A stretch of 64,000 nt of DNA from NCBI RefSeq assembly GCF_037646345.1, contig NZ_JBBEWR010000011.1, forward strand, positions 62,001 through 126,000, written 5' to 3'. Source of the DNA: Ascidiimonas aurantiaca (lineage in GTDB: Bacteria; Bacteroidota; Bacteroidia; Flavobacteriales; Flavobacteriaceae). Under the pieces are notes generated by a model. The model searched no databases, was not told the origin of the DNA, and saw only the letters and a list, made by a program, of their open reading frames with translations. Positions within the stretch are counted from its first letter, which is position 1, and each line of letters starts with the position of its first letter. A program made the translations under genes and the position numbers. Shown piece after piece: positions 34,567-43,007 of this stretch.

Positions 34567-35649
34567 TTATCCGCGACCCCTTCCTCTGGAACCTCCTCCT
34601 CTGCTACCTCCTGAAGAACGGGAACCTCCGCCTGATCTCATAGAACCGCTGGATCGGGACCCCCCGTACGATCTTGAATATCCGGAGTTTCTTCTGGAAG
34701 ACGAATTACTTCTTCCATAATTACGATTGGGTGAACCTGAGTTTCTGCCATATGAACTTCGGGAAGAACGCGAAGAGCGATAATCGCCACCACTGCTTCT
34801 ACCCCGTCCTCTGTCTCCTATATTTGCGCTGTTTCGATAACCTCTTGAATATCCTGAAACGCTACCAGATCTTCTGTAGCCACTTCCATTACTGCGGTAA
34901 TATCCGTTTCTGTTGCCCAGGGATGACCTGCCTGAATTTCTCGCAACTCCATTGCGACCGTAAAAACCTCTTCTACCCGCATTGTAGGCAAATCTTCTAC
35001 CGTAAAAATTATTGTTGGGAAACCACCAGTTGTTCCAACCCCAGCCAGGGCCCCATCCGCCCCAGCCCCAGTTGTTCCAACCCCAGCCCCAACCAAGGCC
35101 CCATCCGCCGCCCCAGCCCCAGCCGGGACCCCAGAAGGGATCAGCAAAACCACCCCAGCCCCAGCCAAGGCCCCAACCGCCGCCCCAGCCCCAGCCAGGA
35201 CCCCAGCCACCCCACATACCAGGGGTGTCGTAAATAAAGATCGAGGTACCCTGAGGGTTATCTCCCCAGCCACCAAAACCGGTTTGGTATTCATTACGGT
35301 ATTGAGTCACTACTCCTGTGCTGTCCTGAGGAAGACTTGAATAACTATCGATATCTGTAAATACCTCATTTTGAGCATTCAGCAATTGTTCATACTCATC
35401 TGCTTTTTGGCCGAAGTATTGCTGATATCCTGCAGACGCGGCATTGGCCTGCACTGTCTGTTGTGTATTTCGTGTGGTTTGAGAAGTTGGTCTAACCGGC
35501 CTTTCCGTAGCCGTCTCGGGAGTCCCATAGATCCCGTCGTTATCGTAATACGAAGATTGTTGATACGATCCGCAACCGCTTAACAGAATGGCTCCAAAGG
35601 GTATCAACAATAATATTTTGTGCGTAAGGGAAGTAGAAGTTATCATCAT
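34567..35649 (-). CDS. Gly/Trp-rich lipoprotein with Arg/Ser/Gly-rich tail
   Basis: A 360-residue lipoprotein (lipobox LSGC, cysteine C26; an ATG one codon later is equally possible). Residues 27-135 are a Gln/Asn/Tyr-rich linker. Residues 144-210 are almost only Gly, Trp and a few Pro/Asn, made of repeated units such as GPGWGWGGGWGLGWGWGG (two near-identical copies). Residues 215-360 are rich in Arg, Ser, Gly and Tyr. Low complexity throughout suggests a disordered, sticky surface protein; the function is unknown. It lies before the FadL-like gene in the same direction. Other frames across the repeats are long but are by-products of base composition. Confidence 0.75.
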   Translation of the reverse strand: MMITSTSLTHKILLLIPFGAILLSGCGSYQQSSYYDNDGIYGTPETATERPVRPTSQTTRNTQQTVQANAASAGYQQYFGQKADEYEQLLNAQNEVFTDIDSYSSLPQDSTGVVTQYRNEYQTGFGGWGDNPQGTSIFIYDTPGMWGGWGPGWGWGGGWGLGWGWGGFADPFWGPGWGWGGGWGLGWGWGWNNWGWGGWGPGWGWNNWWFPNNNFYGRRFAYNAGRRGFYGRNGVARNSGRSSLGNRNGYYRSNGSGYRRSGSVSGYSRGYRNSANIGDRGRGRSSGGDYRSSRSSRSSYGRNSGSPNRNYGRSNSSSRRNSGYSRSYGGSRSSGSMRSGGGSRSSGGSRGGGSRGRGRG

Positions 35650-35661
35650 TGCAAAATTTTA

Positions 35662-35692
35662 TTGTTGTACATTACAAAAATAGTTAGTTTTG
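35662..35692 (+). promoter_or_regulatory. Candidate proS promoter
   Basis: TAGTTTTG at 35685-35692 matches the -7 consensus TAnnTTTG. A TTG at 35662-35664 lies 20 bases before it and may be the -33 element. The proS ATG is 57 bases after the -7 element. Confidence 0.5.
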
Positions 35693-35748
35693 CCGAACTA
35701 TTTTTTCTATTTAACAAAGTCACAACATTTGTGCCAAAGTACTTAATC

Positions 35749-37224
35749 ATGGGCAAAAACTTAACCAAACGCAGCGAAGATTACTCCAAATGGTACAATG
35801 AATTGGTTGTAAAGGCAGATTTGGCCGAAAATTCAGGTGTTAGAGGCTGCATGGTCATTAAACCTTACGGGTATGCTATCTGGGAAAAAATGCAGGCCGA
35901 ACTTGACAGAATGTTTAAGGAAACCGGCCATGAAAATGCCTATTTTCCCCTTTTTATTCCCAAATCATACCTCAGCAGAGAGGCAGACCATGTAGAGGGC
36001 TTTGCAAAAGAATGTGCCGTTGTAACGCATTACAGATTAAAAAATGCAGACGACGGTAGTGGGCTTACTGTAGATCCTGAAGCCAAACTGGAAGAAGAAC
36101 TTATTGTACGCCCCACTTCTGAAACTATTATCTGGGATACTTATAGAAAATGGGTGCAGTCATACAGAGACCTTCCCATTATGGTTAATCAATGGGCCAA
36201 TGTAGTGCGTTGGGAAATGCGCACACGCCTGTTTTTAAGAACTACTGAGTTTTTATGGCAGGAAGGACACACAGCACATGCCACCCGTGATGAAGCCATA
36301 GCCGAGGCCGAACAAATGATGAATGTTTATGCCGATTTTGCCGAAAACTATATGGGCGTACCTGTGATAAAAGGTGTAAAAACCGAAAGTGAGCGTTTTG
36401 CCGGAGCCGAAGAGACCTATTGCATTGAAGCCCTTATGCAGGACGGGAAAGCATTACAGGCAGGTACCTCACATTTTCTGGGGCAAAACTTTGCCAAAGC
36501 CTTTGATGTGAAGTTTGCCACGCAAGAAGGAAAACAAGAATTTGTATGGGCTACCTCATGGGGAGTGTCCACCCGGTTGATGGGCGCTCTGGTAATGACC
36601 CATAGTGATGACAACGGTTTGGTACTTCCCCCTAATCTGGCTCCTATTCAGGTAGTGATCGTGCCTATATACAAAGGAAAAGAGCAACTGGATGCTATTA
36701 CAGAAAAAGTATCTCCTCTTATTAAAAGCCTTCGACAAAATGGCGTGTCTGTAAAATTTGATAACAGAGATACTCACAAACCAGGATGGAAGTTTAATGA
36801 ATACGAATTAAAGGGAGTCCCTATTCGAATTGCAATAGGGCAACGTGACCTTGAAAACGGTACTTATGAAATTGCCCGCAGAGATACACTTGCCAAAGAG
36901 ACGGTAAATGAGACCGAAGTAATTGAAAGAATTACCTTTTTGTTAAAAGATATACAAAGCTCCATTTTTGAGAAAGCCCGTGCTTACCGCGATGCTCACA
37001 TTACAGAAGTAAATACTTTTGATGAGTTTAAAGAGGTTTTAGAAAGCAAAGGAGGGTTTCTGGCTGCTCACTGGGACGGAACTCCGGAAACTGAAGAAAA
37101 AATAAAAAATATGACTAAGGCTACCATTCGGTGCATCCCTTTGAATAGCAACACTGAAAATGGCAGTTGTATTCTTAGCGGAAAACCTTCCAACCGAAGA
37201 GTTTTGTTTGCAAAAGCGTATTAA
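35749..37224 (+). CDS. proS: Prolyl-tRNA synthetase
   Basis: A 491-residue class II aminoacyl-tRNA synthetase. The ATG at 35749 (MGKNLTKRSEDYSKWYNELV) is the standard start; the open frame upstream crosses the promoter. The length and sequence fit the short archaeal/eukaryotic-like type without an editing insertion. Motif 2 region LIVRPTSETIIWDTYRKWV, then RWEMRTRLFLRTTEFLWQEGHTAH, and motif 3-like WATSWGVSTRLMGALVMTH. The C-terminal zinc-binding-like domain ends in VLFAKAY with an aromatic Y, as known for this type. Confidence 0.96.
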   Translation: MGKNLTKRSEDYSKWYNELVVKADLAENSGVRGCMVIKPYGYAIWEKMQAELDRMFKETGHENAYFPLFIPKSYLSREADHVEGFAKECAVVTHYRLKNADDGSGLTVDPEAKLEEELIVRPTSETIIWDTYRKWVQSYRDLPIMVNQWANVVRWEMRTRLFLRTTEFLWQEGHTAHATRDEAIAEAEQMMNVYADFAENYMGVPVIKGVKTESERFAGAEETYCIEALMQDGKALQAGTSHFLGQNFAKAFDVKFATQEGKQEFVWATSWGVSTRLMGALVMTHSDDNGLVLPPNLAPIQVVIVPIYKGKEQLDAITEKVSPLIKSLRQNGVSVKFDNRDTHKPGWKFNEYELKGVPIRIAIGQRDLENGTYEIARRDTLAKETVNETEVIERITFLLKDIQSSIFEKARAYRDAHITEVNTFDEFKEVLESKGGFLAAHWDGTPETEEKIKNMTKATIRCIPLNSNTENGSCILSGKPSNRRVLFAKAY

Positions 37225-37253
37225 ATTTTTTAGTGAAAAAAAAATTAATACTC

Positions 37254-37283
37254 TTGCAGCTTTTAAAAATAGTTGTATTTTTG
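37254..37283 (+). promoter_or_regulatory. Promoter of the tRNA-Glu/rpsT unit
   Basis: TTG at 37254-37256 and TATTTTTG at 37276-37283, separated by 19 bases, match the Bacteroidota -33/-7 arrangement. The first tRNA-Glu starts 23 bases after the -7 element. Confidence 0.75.
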
Positions 37284-37306
37284 CATCCGCGATAAAACAA
37301 AAAAAT

Positions 37307-37378
37307 GGTCCGTTCGTCTAGGGGTTAGGACGCCAGGTTTTCATCCTGGTAACAGGGGTTCGATTCCCCTACGGACTA
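37307..37378 (+). tRNA. tRNA-Glu (anticodon TTC), copy 1
   Basis: 72-base cloverleaf. The acceptor stem GGTCCGT pairs with ACGGACT, then discriminator A. The T-arm AGGGGTTCGATTCCCCT is regular and the anticodon loop in CCAGGTTTTCATCCTGG holds TTC. CCA is not encoded. Identical to the copy at 37447. Confidence 0.97.
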
Positions 37379-37399
37379 CTAAAAAGTTCAATGACATAA

Positions 37400-37446
37400 C
37401 GGTTTAAGAATTACTTGTAGGTAATAGTAGTAAACCGCTTTATTTT
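37400..37446 (+). terminator. Terminator-like hairpin between the two tRNA-Glu genes
   Basis: Outer arms CGGTTTA (37400-37406) and TAAACCG (37431-37437), inner arms ATTAC (37410-37414) and GTAAT (37421-37425), followed by CTTTATTTT directly before the second tRNA. It may reduce read-through or guide processing of the tandem transcript. No separate promoter for copy 2 is evident. Confidence 0.45.
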
Positions 37447-37518
37447 GGTCCGTTCGTCTAGGGGTTAGGACGCCAGGTTTTCATCCTGGTAACAGGGGTT
37501 CGATTCCCCTACGGACTA
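37447..37518 (+). tRNA. tRNA-Glu (anticodon TTC), copy 2
   Basis: 72 bases, identical base by base to copy 1 and 140 bases downstream of it. The identity stretches only over the tRNA and a few flanking bases (ACTA), so this is a tandem duplication with diverged spacer or a gene kept identical by conversion. Confidence 0.97.
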
Positions 37519-37539
37519 CTAGAATTTTTATGAAGATGA

Positions 37540-37556
37540 GGAAGCGTATTGCTTCC
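37540..37556 (+). promoter_or_regulatory. Small hairpin in the rpsT leader
   Basis: GGAAGC (37540-37545) and GCTTCC (37551-37556) with a 5-base loop, 20 bases before the rpsT ATG. S20 is known to repress its own translation in E. coli; whether this hairpin has such a role is speculation. Confidence 0.3.
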
Positions 37557-37576
37557 GATTAAAATTTAAGTTAAAA

Positions 37577-37831
37577 ATGGCAAATCATAAGTCGGCGTTA
37601 AAAAGAATTCGCAGCAGTGAAACCAAAAGGCTGAGAAATAGATATCAGCACAAAACTGCGCGTAATGCTATCAAAAAACTCCGTAATACGGAAGATGCGA
37701 AAGAAGCGGCTACATTGCTGCCTTCAGTAATTTCTATGATCGATAAACTTGCAAAAAGAAACATTATTCACAAGAATAAAGCTTCTAATTTAAAAAGCAG
37801 TTTAACGCGTCACATCGCTTCGCTCTCCTAA
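37577..37831 (+). CDS. rpsT: 30S ribosomal protein S20
   Basis: An 84-residue, very basic helical protein. The N-terminus MANHKSALKRIRSSETKRLRNRY and the later KLAKRNIIHKNKASNLKSSL are typical of S20, which binds the 5' domain of 16S rRNA. It lies 58 bases after the second tRNA-Glu with no terminator between, so tRNA and rpsT are probably cotranscribed. A clear terminator follows. Confidence 0.97.
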   Translation: MANHKSALKRIRSSETKRLRNRYQHKTARNAIKKLRNTEDAKEAATLLPSVISMIDKLAKRNIIHKNKASNLKSSLTRHIASLS

Positions 37832-37859
37832 GACGATATTAAAATATTGAATATATTAT

Positions 37860-37890
37860 GCCTTGTGTATCCACAAGGCTTTTTTTATTT
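37860..37890 (+). terminator. rpsT terminator
   Basis: GCCTTGTG (37860-37867) and CACAAGGC (37872-37879) with a 4-base loop, followed by eight T, then ATTT. Typical intrinsic terminator, 28 bases after the rpsT stop. Confidence 0.92.
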
Positions 37891-38080
37891 GCCCGTATCA
37901 ATACCTTACAAACGATAGCTATTTATTTTTTATACCATTTTAAAAAACTGTTATATCTTTATTCGGTTTGTATTTGTATCCTAATTCTTCCCGGAGTATA
38001 TTGTAGGTTCATATATAGATTTTAACAGGCTCAAATAACCGGCCAGTTGAAAATCATTTCCGTAAATACTCTATGACCCC

Positions 38081-39067
38081 ATGAAAAAAGTGCTGATTAC
38101 AGGAGCCGAAGGTTTTATAGGATCGCATTTAGCAGAAACATTAATGCAAGAAGGTTTTGATGTAAAAGCCTTTTGCCTGTACACTGCAAACGGCTCGAAA
38201 GGGTGGCTCGATACGTTTCCTAAAAACACTCTTGACAATATTGAAATAAGCCCCGGAGATATACGTGACCGTAACACGCTTTACAAAGCCATGAAAGATT
38301 GTGATACTGTATTCCATCTAGCAGCTCACATAAGTATTCCCTACAGCTATATAGCTCCTTCTTCTTTTATAGATACTAACGTAAACGGCACCCTCAACAT
38401 TCTTCAAGCGGCTTTAGATCATGACATTGAGCACCTTATAGTAACTTCCAGCTCTGAGGTTTACGGTACTGCCATACGAGTTCCCATTAATGAAGAGCAC
38501 AGGATACAGCCACAGTCTCCTTATGCGGCTTCTAAGGTAGCTGCTGATGCTTTGGCCTGGTCCTTCTTTAAAAGCTACCGGCTTCCCGTTACTATTTTAA
38601 GGCCCTTTAATACTTTTGGCCCGAGGCAATCTACCCGAGCCATTATTCCTGCCATAATTATACAACTACTCTCTAAAACCCAAATGCTTGAACTGGGTAA
38701 CACTACTCCCACCAGAGACTTCACCTTTATCGATGATCTCGTAAAAGCTTTTGCAGAAACAGGAAAAAAGCCAGAATTGGCCGGTAATACCTACAATATT
38801 TGTTCGGGAAAAGAAATATCCATACACCAACTGGCACATATGCTAATTAGTAAAATAAACCCAGAAACATCGCTGGTTACCCAAAAAGAAAGATTACGCC
38901 CTTCAGAAAGTGAAGTTTTTAGATTGCTGGGAGATGCCACTAAGTTTTCAGAACGCACGCTCTGGAAACCCGAAACTCCTTTTGAAAGAGGAATTGACCA
39001 AACGATTGCATGGTTTTCCAATAAAAAAAATCAGGAATTTTATCGGGTTAATGGTTATCAGATCTAA
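38081..39067 (+). CDS. legB: LegB-like NAD-dependent nucleotide-sugar 4,6-dehydratase
   Basis: A 328-residue extended SDR. The cofactor motif TGAEGFIGSH lies near the start; FCLYTANGSKGWLD is a feature I associate with LegB. SSSEVYGTA, then YAASKVAAD gives the catalytic Tyr-x3-Lys; RPFNTFGPRQSTRAIIP is the substrate-side signature. LegB removes water from a nucleotide-linked GlcNAc as the first step to legionaminic acid. Three genes for the last steps (NeuC-, NeuB- and NeuA-like) are 4-7 kb downstream, but the LegC aminotransferase and LegH acetyltransferase are missing here. It opens the polysaccharide locus; 121 bases separate it from the next gene. Confidence 0.82.
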   Translation: MKKVLITGAEGFIGSHLAETLMQEGFDVKAFCLYTANGSKGWLDTFPKNTLDNIEISPGDIRDRNTLYKAMKDCDTVFHLAAHISIPYSYIAPSSFIDTNVNGTLNILQAALDHDIEHLIVTSSSEVYGTAIRVPINEEHRIQPQSPYAASKVAADALAWSFFKSYRLPVTILRPFNTFGPRQSTRAIIPAIIIQLLSKTQMLELGNTTPTRDFTFIDDLVKAFAETGKKPELAGNTYNICSGKEISIHQLAHMLISKINPETSLVTQKERLRPSESEVFRLLGDATKFSERTLWKPETPFERGIDQTIAWFSNKKNQEFYRVNGYQI

Positions 39068-39188
39068 ACTAAAAAGCTTTATGTACATTTCTTTATTTTT
39101 TTGTTAGACAATGAAACCACAAGGGGAGCGTTGAATACTCAAAGATTGTTAAATTTACACAGTAAGCGTAAAAGCCCCGACCTAATAC

Positions 39189-40043
39189 ATGAAAAAAACA
39201 AAAGAAAACTGGCTTTTTGAGATTACTCCTCGTCGAGGTCTTTTAGACTTCAACCTTCGAGAAATTTGGCAATACCGGGACCTTCTCTGGCTGTTTGTAA
39301 AGCGTGATATCGTAACAGTATATAAACAAACCATTCTTGGTCCTCTCTGGTTTTTTATTCAACCTATTATGACCACTATCGTTTTTCTGGTGGTATTTGG
39401 TAAAATTGCCAATATCCCAACAGATGGCGTTCCCCCTATACTCTTTTACCTCTCTGGTATTGTGGCCTGGAATTATTTTGCAGAATGTCTTAATCTTACA
39501 TCAGACACGTTTAAAAAAAATGAGGCTATTTTCAGCAAAGTATATTTTCCCAGAATAGTACTTCCGCTATCAATAGTGATCTCCAACCTGGGAAAGTTCT
39601 TAATTCAGCTTTTCCTGTTTTTAGCCACTTTAGGCTATTTTGTTTTTTTTACCGAAACCTCTGCAAAGCCCAATAAGCTTCTTATACTTTTTCCGGTTTT
39701 GGTGTTACTTATGGGGCTTCTGGGATTAAGTGCAGGAATGATCATATCATCTTTGACCACCAAATACCGGGATCTCACATTTTTGGTGAAATTTGGTGTT
39801 AGCCTTCTTATGTATGCTACTCCGGTAGTATATCCCTTATCGCAAATAAACACCCAGTATCGATGGATCGCCGAGCTAAATCCTCTAACTCCCCTTTTTG
39901 AGATCTTTAAATACAGTTTTCTTGGTCAGGGTACTTTTACCTGGGGAAGCTTTATTTATAGTTGTATCTTTAGCATAGTTGTTTTGCTAATAGGTATTTT
40001 AACATTTAACCGTACTGAAAAGTCGTTTATAGATACTATATAA
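39189..40043 (+). CDS. wzm: Polysaccharide ABC transporter permease (Wzm-like)
   Basis: A 284-residue inner-membrane protein with six predicted membrane segments. It belongs to the ABC-2 exporter family: KRDIVTVYKQTILGPLWFFIQPIMTTIVF near the start, YLSGIVAWNYFAECLN and FSKVYFPRIVLPLS follow as in O-antigen and teichoic acid exporters. It forms the channel with the Wzt-like ATPase 10 bases downstream and moves a finished lipid-linked glycan to the periplasmic side. Confidence 0.93.
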   Translation: MKKTKENWLFEITPRRGLLDFNLREIWQYRDLLWLFVKRDIVTVYKQTILGPLWFFIQPIMTTIVFLVVFGKIANIPTDGVPPILFYLSGIVAWNYFAECLNLTSDTFKKNEAIFSKVYFPRIVLPLSIVISNLGKFLIQLFLFLATLGYFVFFTETSAKPNKLLILFPVLVLLMGLLGLSAGMIISSLTTKYRDLTFLVKFGVSLLMYATPVVYPLSQINTQYRWIAELNPLTPLFEIFKYSFLGQGTFTWGSFIYSCIFSIVVLLIGILTFNRTEKSFIDTI

Positions 40044-40053
40044 AAGGCCTCCT

Positions 40054-41313
40054 ATGTCTGAAGTAATTTTAAGATCTGAGAACATTTCCAAACAATACCG
40101 TTTGGGTGTAATAGGAACCGGCACACTTTCACACGACCTTAACCGTTGGTGGCACAGATTGCGTGGGAAACAGGACCCCTATTTGCAGGTGGGAGAACTA
40201 AACAATCAAACCCAATTAGGGAAAAATGAATATGTCTGGGCCTTGAAAAATATTTCTTTTGAGGTTGAGAAAGGAGAAGTTCTCGGGATTATCGGGAAAA
40301 ACGGAGCCGGTAAATCTACATTGCTAAAAATACTTTCCAAAGTAACTTCACCTACTACCGGAATTATTCGTTCCCGAGGACGAATCGCTTCTCTTCTTGA
40401 AGTAGGCACCGGTTTTCATCCCGAACTAACCGGTCGCGAAAATATTTACTTAAATGGCGCTATCCTGGGAATGACAAAATTGGAGATATCTTCAAAACTT
40501 GAAGAGATCATAGAATTTAGTGGCTGCCAACGCTATATAGATACTCCTGTTAAACGATATTCATCCGGTATGAAAGTAAGACTGGCCTTTGCCGTAGCCG
40601 CTCATCTGGAGCCCGATATACTGGTAGTAGATGAGGTGCTGGCTGTAGGAGATGCTGAGTTTCAGAAAAAGGCTATTGGCAAAATGCAGGACATATCTCA
40701 GGGTAACGGACGTACTGTTTTGTTTGTAAGCCATAATATGGCTGCGGTACAAAGTTTATGTAACCGCTGTATCCTCCTGAAGCAGGGGGCAATAGTGGCA
40801 AACGGCGAAACCCAGGATATCATTTCTATGTATTTGAAAGGACAATCTAAAACAAACCTGCAAAATATTACAGAAAGACAGGGAAACAGAAAAATATTGT
40901 TTAAAAGTGTCTCCGTTTACGGAAATAGCACCGACTCCAATTCTACTTCAGGTTCAGTTTTAAACATAGCTTTTACATTTTTAAACCCCCAAAATATAAG
41001 TGATAAAGAGGTAAGGATGGATATGCGTATTGACTCTCAATTTGGCACCAGAATTTCCTGGTTAAGCACTGAAGTAAGTTTTAAAGCAGCCAACTCCCCG
41101 CTAGAAAATTTATTGATAACAGTACCCAAAAACCCTTTGAACCAGGGCAGCTATCATGTAACTCTGTATTTAACCGGTAATGGCGAGATTTATGACTGGA
41201 TACAAAATGCATTTACCTTTGAAGTAAAAGAAGGCGATTTTTACAATAATGGCAAGGTTGTGCCAAGGTCTCAGGGAGATATATTATTAAACTATACGAT
41301 ACAGACCGTATGA
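40054..41313 (+). CDS. wzt: Polysaccharide ABC transporter ATPase with C-terminal glycan-binding domain (Wzt-like)
   Basis: A 419-residue protein. ATPase at about 1-250: Walker A GKNGAGKST at 81-89, signature YSSGMKVRLAFAVA, Walker B DILVVDEVLAVGD and the switch histidine in FVSHNM. The rest (about 265-419) is a beta-rich Wzt C-terminal domain (VLNIAFTFLNPQNI..., YHVTLYLTGNGEIYDWIQNAFTFEV). In E. coli O8/O9a this domain recognises the capped non-reducing end of the glycan before export. The last four bases overlap the start of a methyltransferase gene, which may make such a cap. Confidence 0.93.
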   Translation: MSEVILRSENISKQYRLGVIGTGTLSHDLNRWWHRLRGKQDPYLQVGELNNQTQLGKNEYVWALKNISFEVEKGEVLGIIGKNGAGKSTLLKILSKVTSPTTGIIRSRGRIASLLEVGTGFHPELTGRENIYLNGAILGMTKLEISSKLEEIIEFSGCQRYIDTPVKRYSSGMKVRLAFAVAAHLEPDILVVDEVLAVGDAEFQKKAIGKMQDISQGNGRTVLFVSHNMAAVQSLCNRCILLKQGAIVANGETQDIISMYLKGQSKTNLQNITERQGNRKILFKSVSVYGNSTDSNSTSGSVLNIAFTFLNPQNISDKEVRMDMRIDSQFGTRISWLSTEVSFKAANSPLENLLITVPKNPLNQGSYHVTLYLTGNGEIYDWIQNAFTFEVKEGDFYNNGKVVPRSQGDILLNYTIQTV

Positions 41314-42026
41314 TCAGAAAGACATTAAAAAATCTTAAAGAATCCAGAGTATTGATCAAAAAAACAAATGTTTTGATCCGTGAAGATTTTGCATTAGCGC
41401 ATCTTAACCAGTTACTTCCTAAACCTTATTTCCTTCCTATCACCTCCTGGTCAATGGCTCCTTCCGCTATTGTTTTTATTCTCAATGACATTCTTATAAA
41501 CAAACGGAAAAACATCATAGAATTCGGTTCCGGTCTATCTACAGTGTTCATAGCTTTATTAATTGAACAACACAAACTGGATATTCAGTTTATATCCATA
41601 GATAACAACGAAGAGTGGATTTTACATCAAAACAGGATTCTGAAAGATCTGGATTGTGAAAAGCAGGTTAAATTTGTCTATGCACCTTTAAATACTGTAG
41701 ATCAATCTATAAAATTAAAAACACAGCACACATGGTACGAGACGAAACCTTTATTCCCTTTTCTGTCAGGCCCAACATGGGATTTAATAATTGTAGACGG
41801 ACCCAAAGGCTCATTATGTGATTATTCCAGGTTTTCTGCAATACCTTTTTTTAAAGATCATTTATCTGATAATTTTACCGTTCTCCTTGACGATACCAAC
41901 AGAAAAGATGAACAAATTATCACCGAAGAATGGAAAAGAATTCTCGGGATCCCTTATGAAACCTATGGAAGATATACAGTTTTCCAAAGTGGGAACACCC
42001 TTAAAAATACACCGTTTGTTTACTAA
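41310..42026 (+). CDS. Class I SAM-dependent methyltransferase-like protein
   Basis: A 238-residue protein with a Rossmann methyltransferase core: motif I IIEFGSGLST (glycine-rich EFGSG at 71-75), motif II acidic residue in FISIDNNEEW (D98), and WDLIIVDGPKG (162-165) as the motif IV-like segment. The substrate cannot be read. The gene overlaps wzt by four bases. This coupling fits a role in methylating the exported chain, perhaps at its end as for WbdD in E. coli O8/O9a; that is an inference. Confidence 0.75.
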   Translation: MIRKTLKNLKESRVLIKKTNVLIREDFALAHLNQLLPKPYFLPITSWSMAPSAIVFILNDILINKRKNIIEFGSGLSTVFIALLIEQHKLDIQFISIDNNEEWILHQNRILKDLDCEKQVKFVYAPLNTVDQSIKLKTQHTWYETKPLFPFLSGPTWDLIIVDGPKGSLCDYSRFSAIPFFKDHLSDNFTVLLDDTNRKDEQIITEEWKRILGIPYETYGRYTVFQSGNTLKNTPFVY

Positions 42027-42040
42027 AACCTCATTTTATT

Positions 42041-43003
42041 ATTAACCCGCTGGTCTCCATTATCATCCCAACGTATAACCGTGCCCATCTGCTACCGGAA
42101 ACACTTGATAGTATTCGGGAACAAACCTATCCAGACTGGGAGTGTATTGTGATCGATGACGGTAGCACCGATACCACCGAAAACGTATTGAATGCTTATA
42201 TACAAAAAGATAACAGGTTTCAGTATCTAAAACGACCTGAAACCATCCCTAAAGGTGCCAATGCCTGTAGAAATTACGGTTTAAAAATCTGTAAAGGTGA
42301 CTGGGTACAATGGTTTGACAGTGATGATATCATGCACAGGGATTCTCTGAATACTAGAGTGGGCGCAGTAAAAAAAGATACCGACTTATTAATTTCAAGA
42401 AGCGCTATTTTTGAAAAAGCCATAACCCATATTCTTTATGAACAAAAACGAACCCGACCCTCCCAAAACGTTCTGCAAGATTTTATTACCCAAAAAATTA
42501 CCTGGTATTTACCCGATGGTTTTTGGAACCGTTCTTTTTTAAGCAATAAAATACTATTTGATGAAAGTCTGTTTATTGGTCAAGACCGGGATTTCCATAT
42601 TAGAATGTTACTGGAAAACCCGAAAATCTTGTTTTTAAAAGACTGTTTAACATTTTACAGGCAACATGCAGAGTCTATTTCAAACCAGACTCAACCCGAC
42701 GTTATATACTCTCACTTTTTTGCCCTGACCAGACAAATTAACTTGGTTAAACAGGAAAAGCTTGGCCGCGATGCTTTGTTTTTTTTACTACGAAAACAGC
42801 TAAAACTTTATCCCTTACTGGCTGCAAAAAACGAAAAACCTTTTAAGTTATTTCTAAGATCCTACTTAAAAGCTTTCAAATATGAATGGCGGTTCTTATC
42901 ATGGGGGGTGCGCTTTTTAGCGGGTGCATTTTCTTTTAGCCTCCTGGGCAAAGGAAGTGTTTTTTTTAACGATTCTCTGTTTAAGACCGCTAACATAAAA
43001 TAA
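42041..43003 (+). CDS. Glycosyltransferase family 2, apparently starting at ATT
   Basis: A 320-residue GT-A enzyme. The frame reads NPLVSIIIPTYNRAHLLPE just after an ATT at 42041, then the acidic IDDGSTD and WFDSDD (DxD, metal-nucleotide binding). The first ATG/GTG/TTG in frame is a GTG at 42149, which would remove the whole first strand and helix of the nucleotide-binding fold. Family members normally start with M before N/K-P-LVSIIIPTYNR, so ATT at 42041, 14 bases after the previous stop, is the best start. The in-frame stop upstream is at 42002. The C-terminal 100 residues are basic and helical. Confidence 0.85.
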   Translation: MNPLVSIIIPTYNRAHLLPETLDSIREQTYPDWECIVIDDGSTDTTENVLNAYIQKDNRFQYLKRPETIPKGANACRNYGLKICKGDWVQWFDSDDIMHRDSLNTRVGAVKKDTDLLISRSAIFEKAITHILYEQKRTRPSQNVLQDFITQKITWYLPDGFWNRSFLSNKILFDESLFIGQDRDFHIRMLLENPKILFLKDCLTFYRQHAESISNQTQPDVIYSHFFALTRQINLVKQEKLGRDALFFLLRKQLKLYPLLAAKNEKPFKLFLRSYLKAFKYEWRFLSWGVRFLAGAFSFSLLGKGSVFFNDSLFKTANIK

Positions 43004-43007
43004 GAAG

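Noticed and set aside
35040..35220. Short repeated DNA units that look like an array.
   Set aside because: They are in-frame codon repeats for Gly/Trp without constant spacers or unique spacers, so not CRISPR.
34818..35294. Long overlapping frames on both strands in the Gly/Trp-rich region.
   Set aside because: They are side effects of the repeated, GC-rich codons of the lipoprotein gene; no start context or family.
35620..35748. Upstream 43-codon extension of proS.
   Set aside because: It crosses the likely promoter and the family starts at MGKNLTKR.
42149..43003. GTG at 42149 as start of the GT2 gene.
   Set aside because: It would drop the conserved SIIIPTYN strand that is encoded directly upstream in the same frame.
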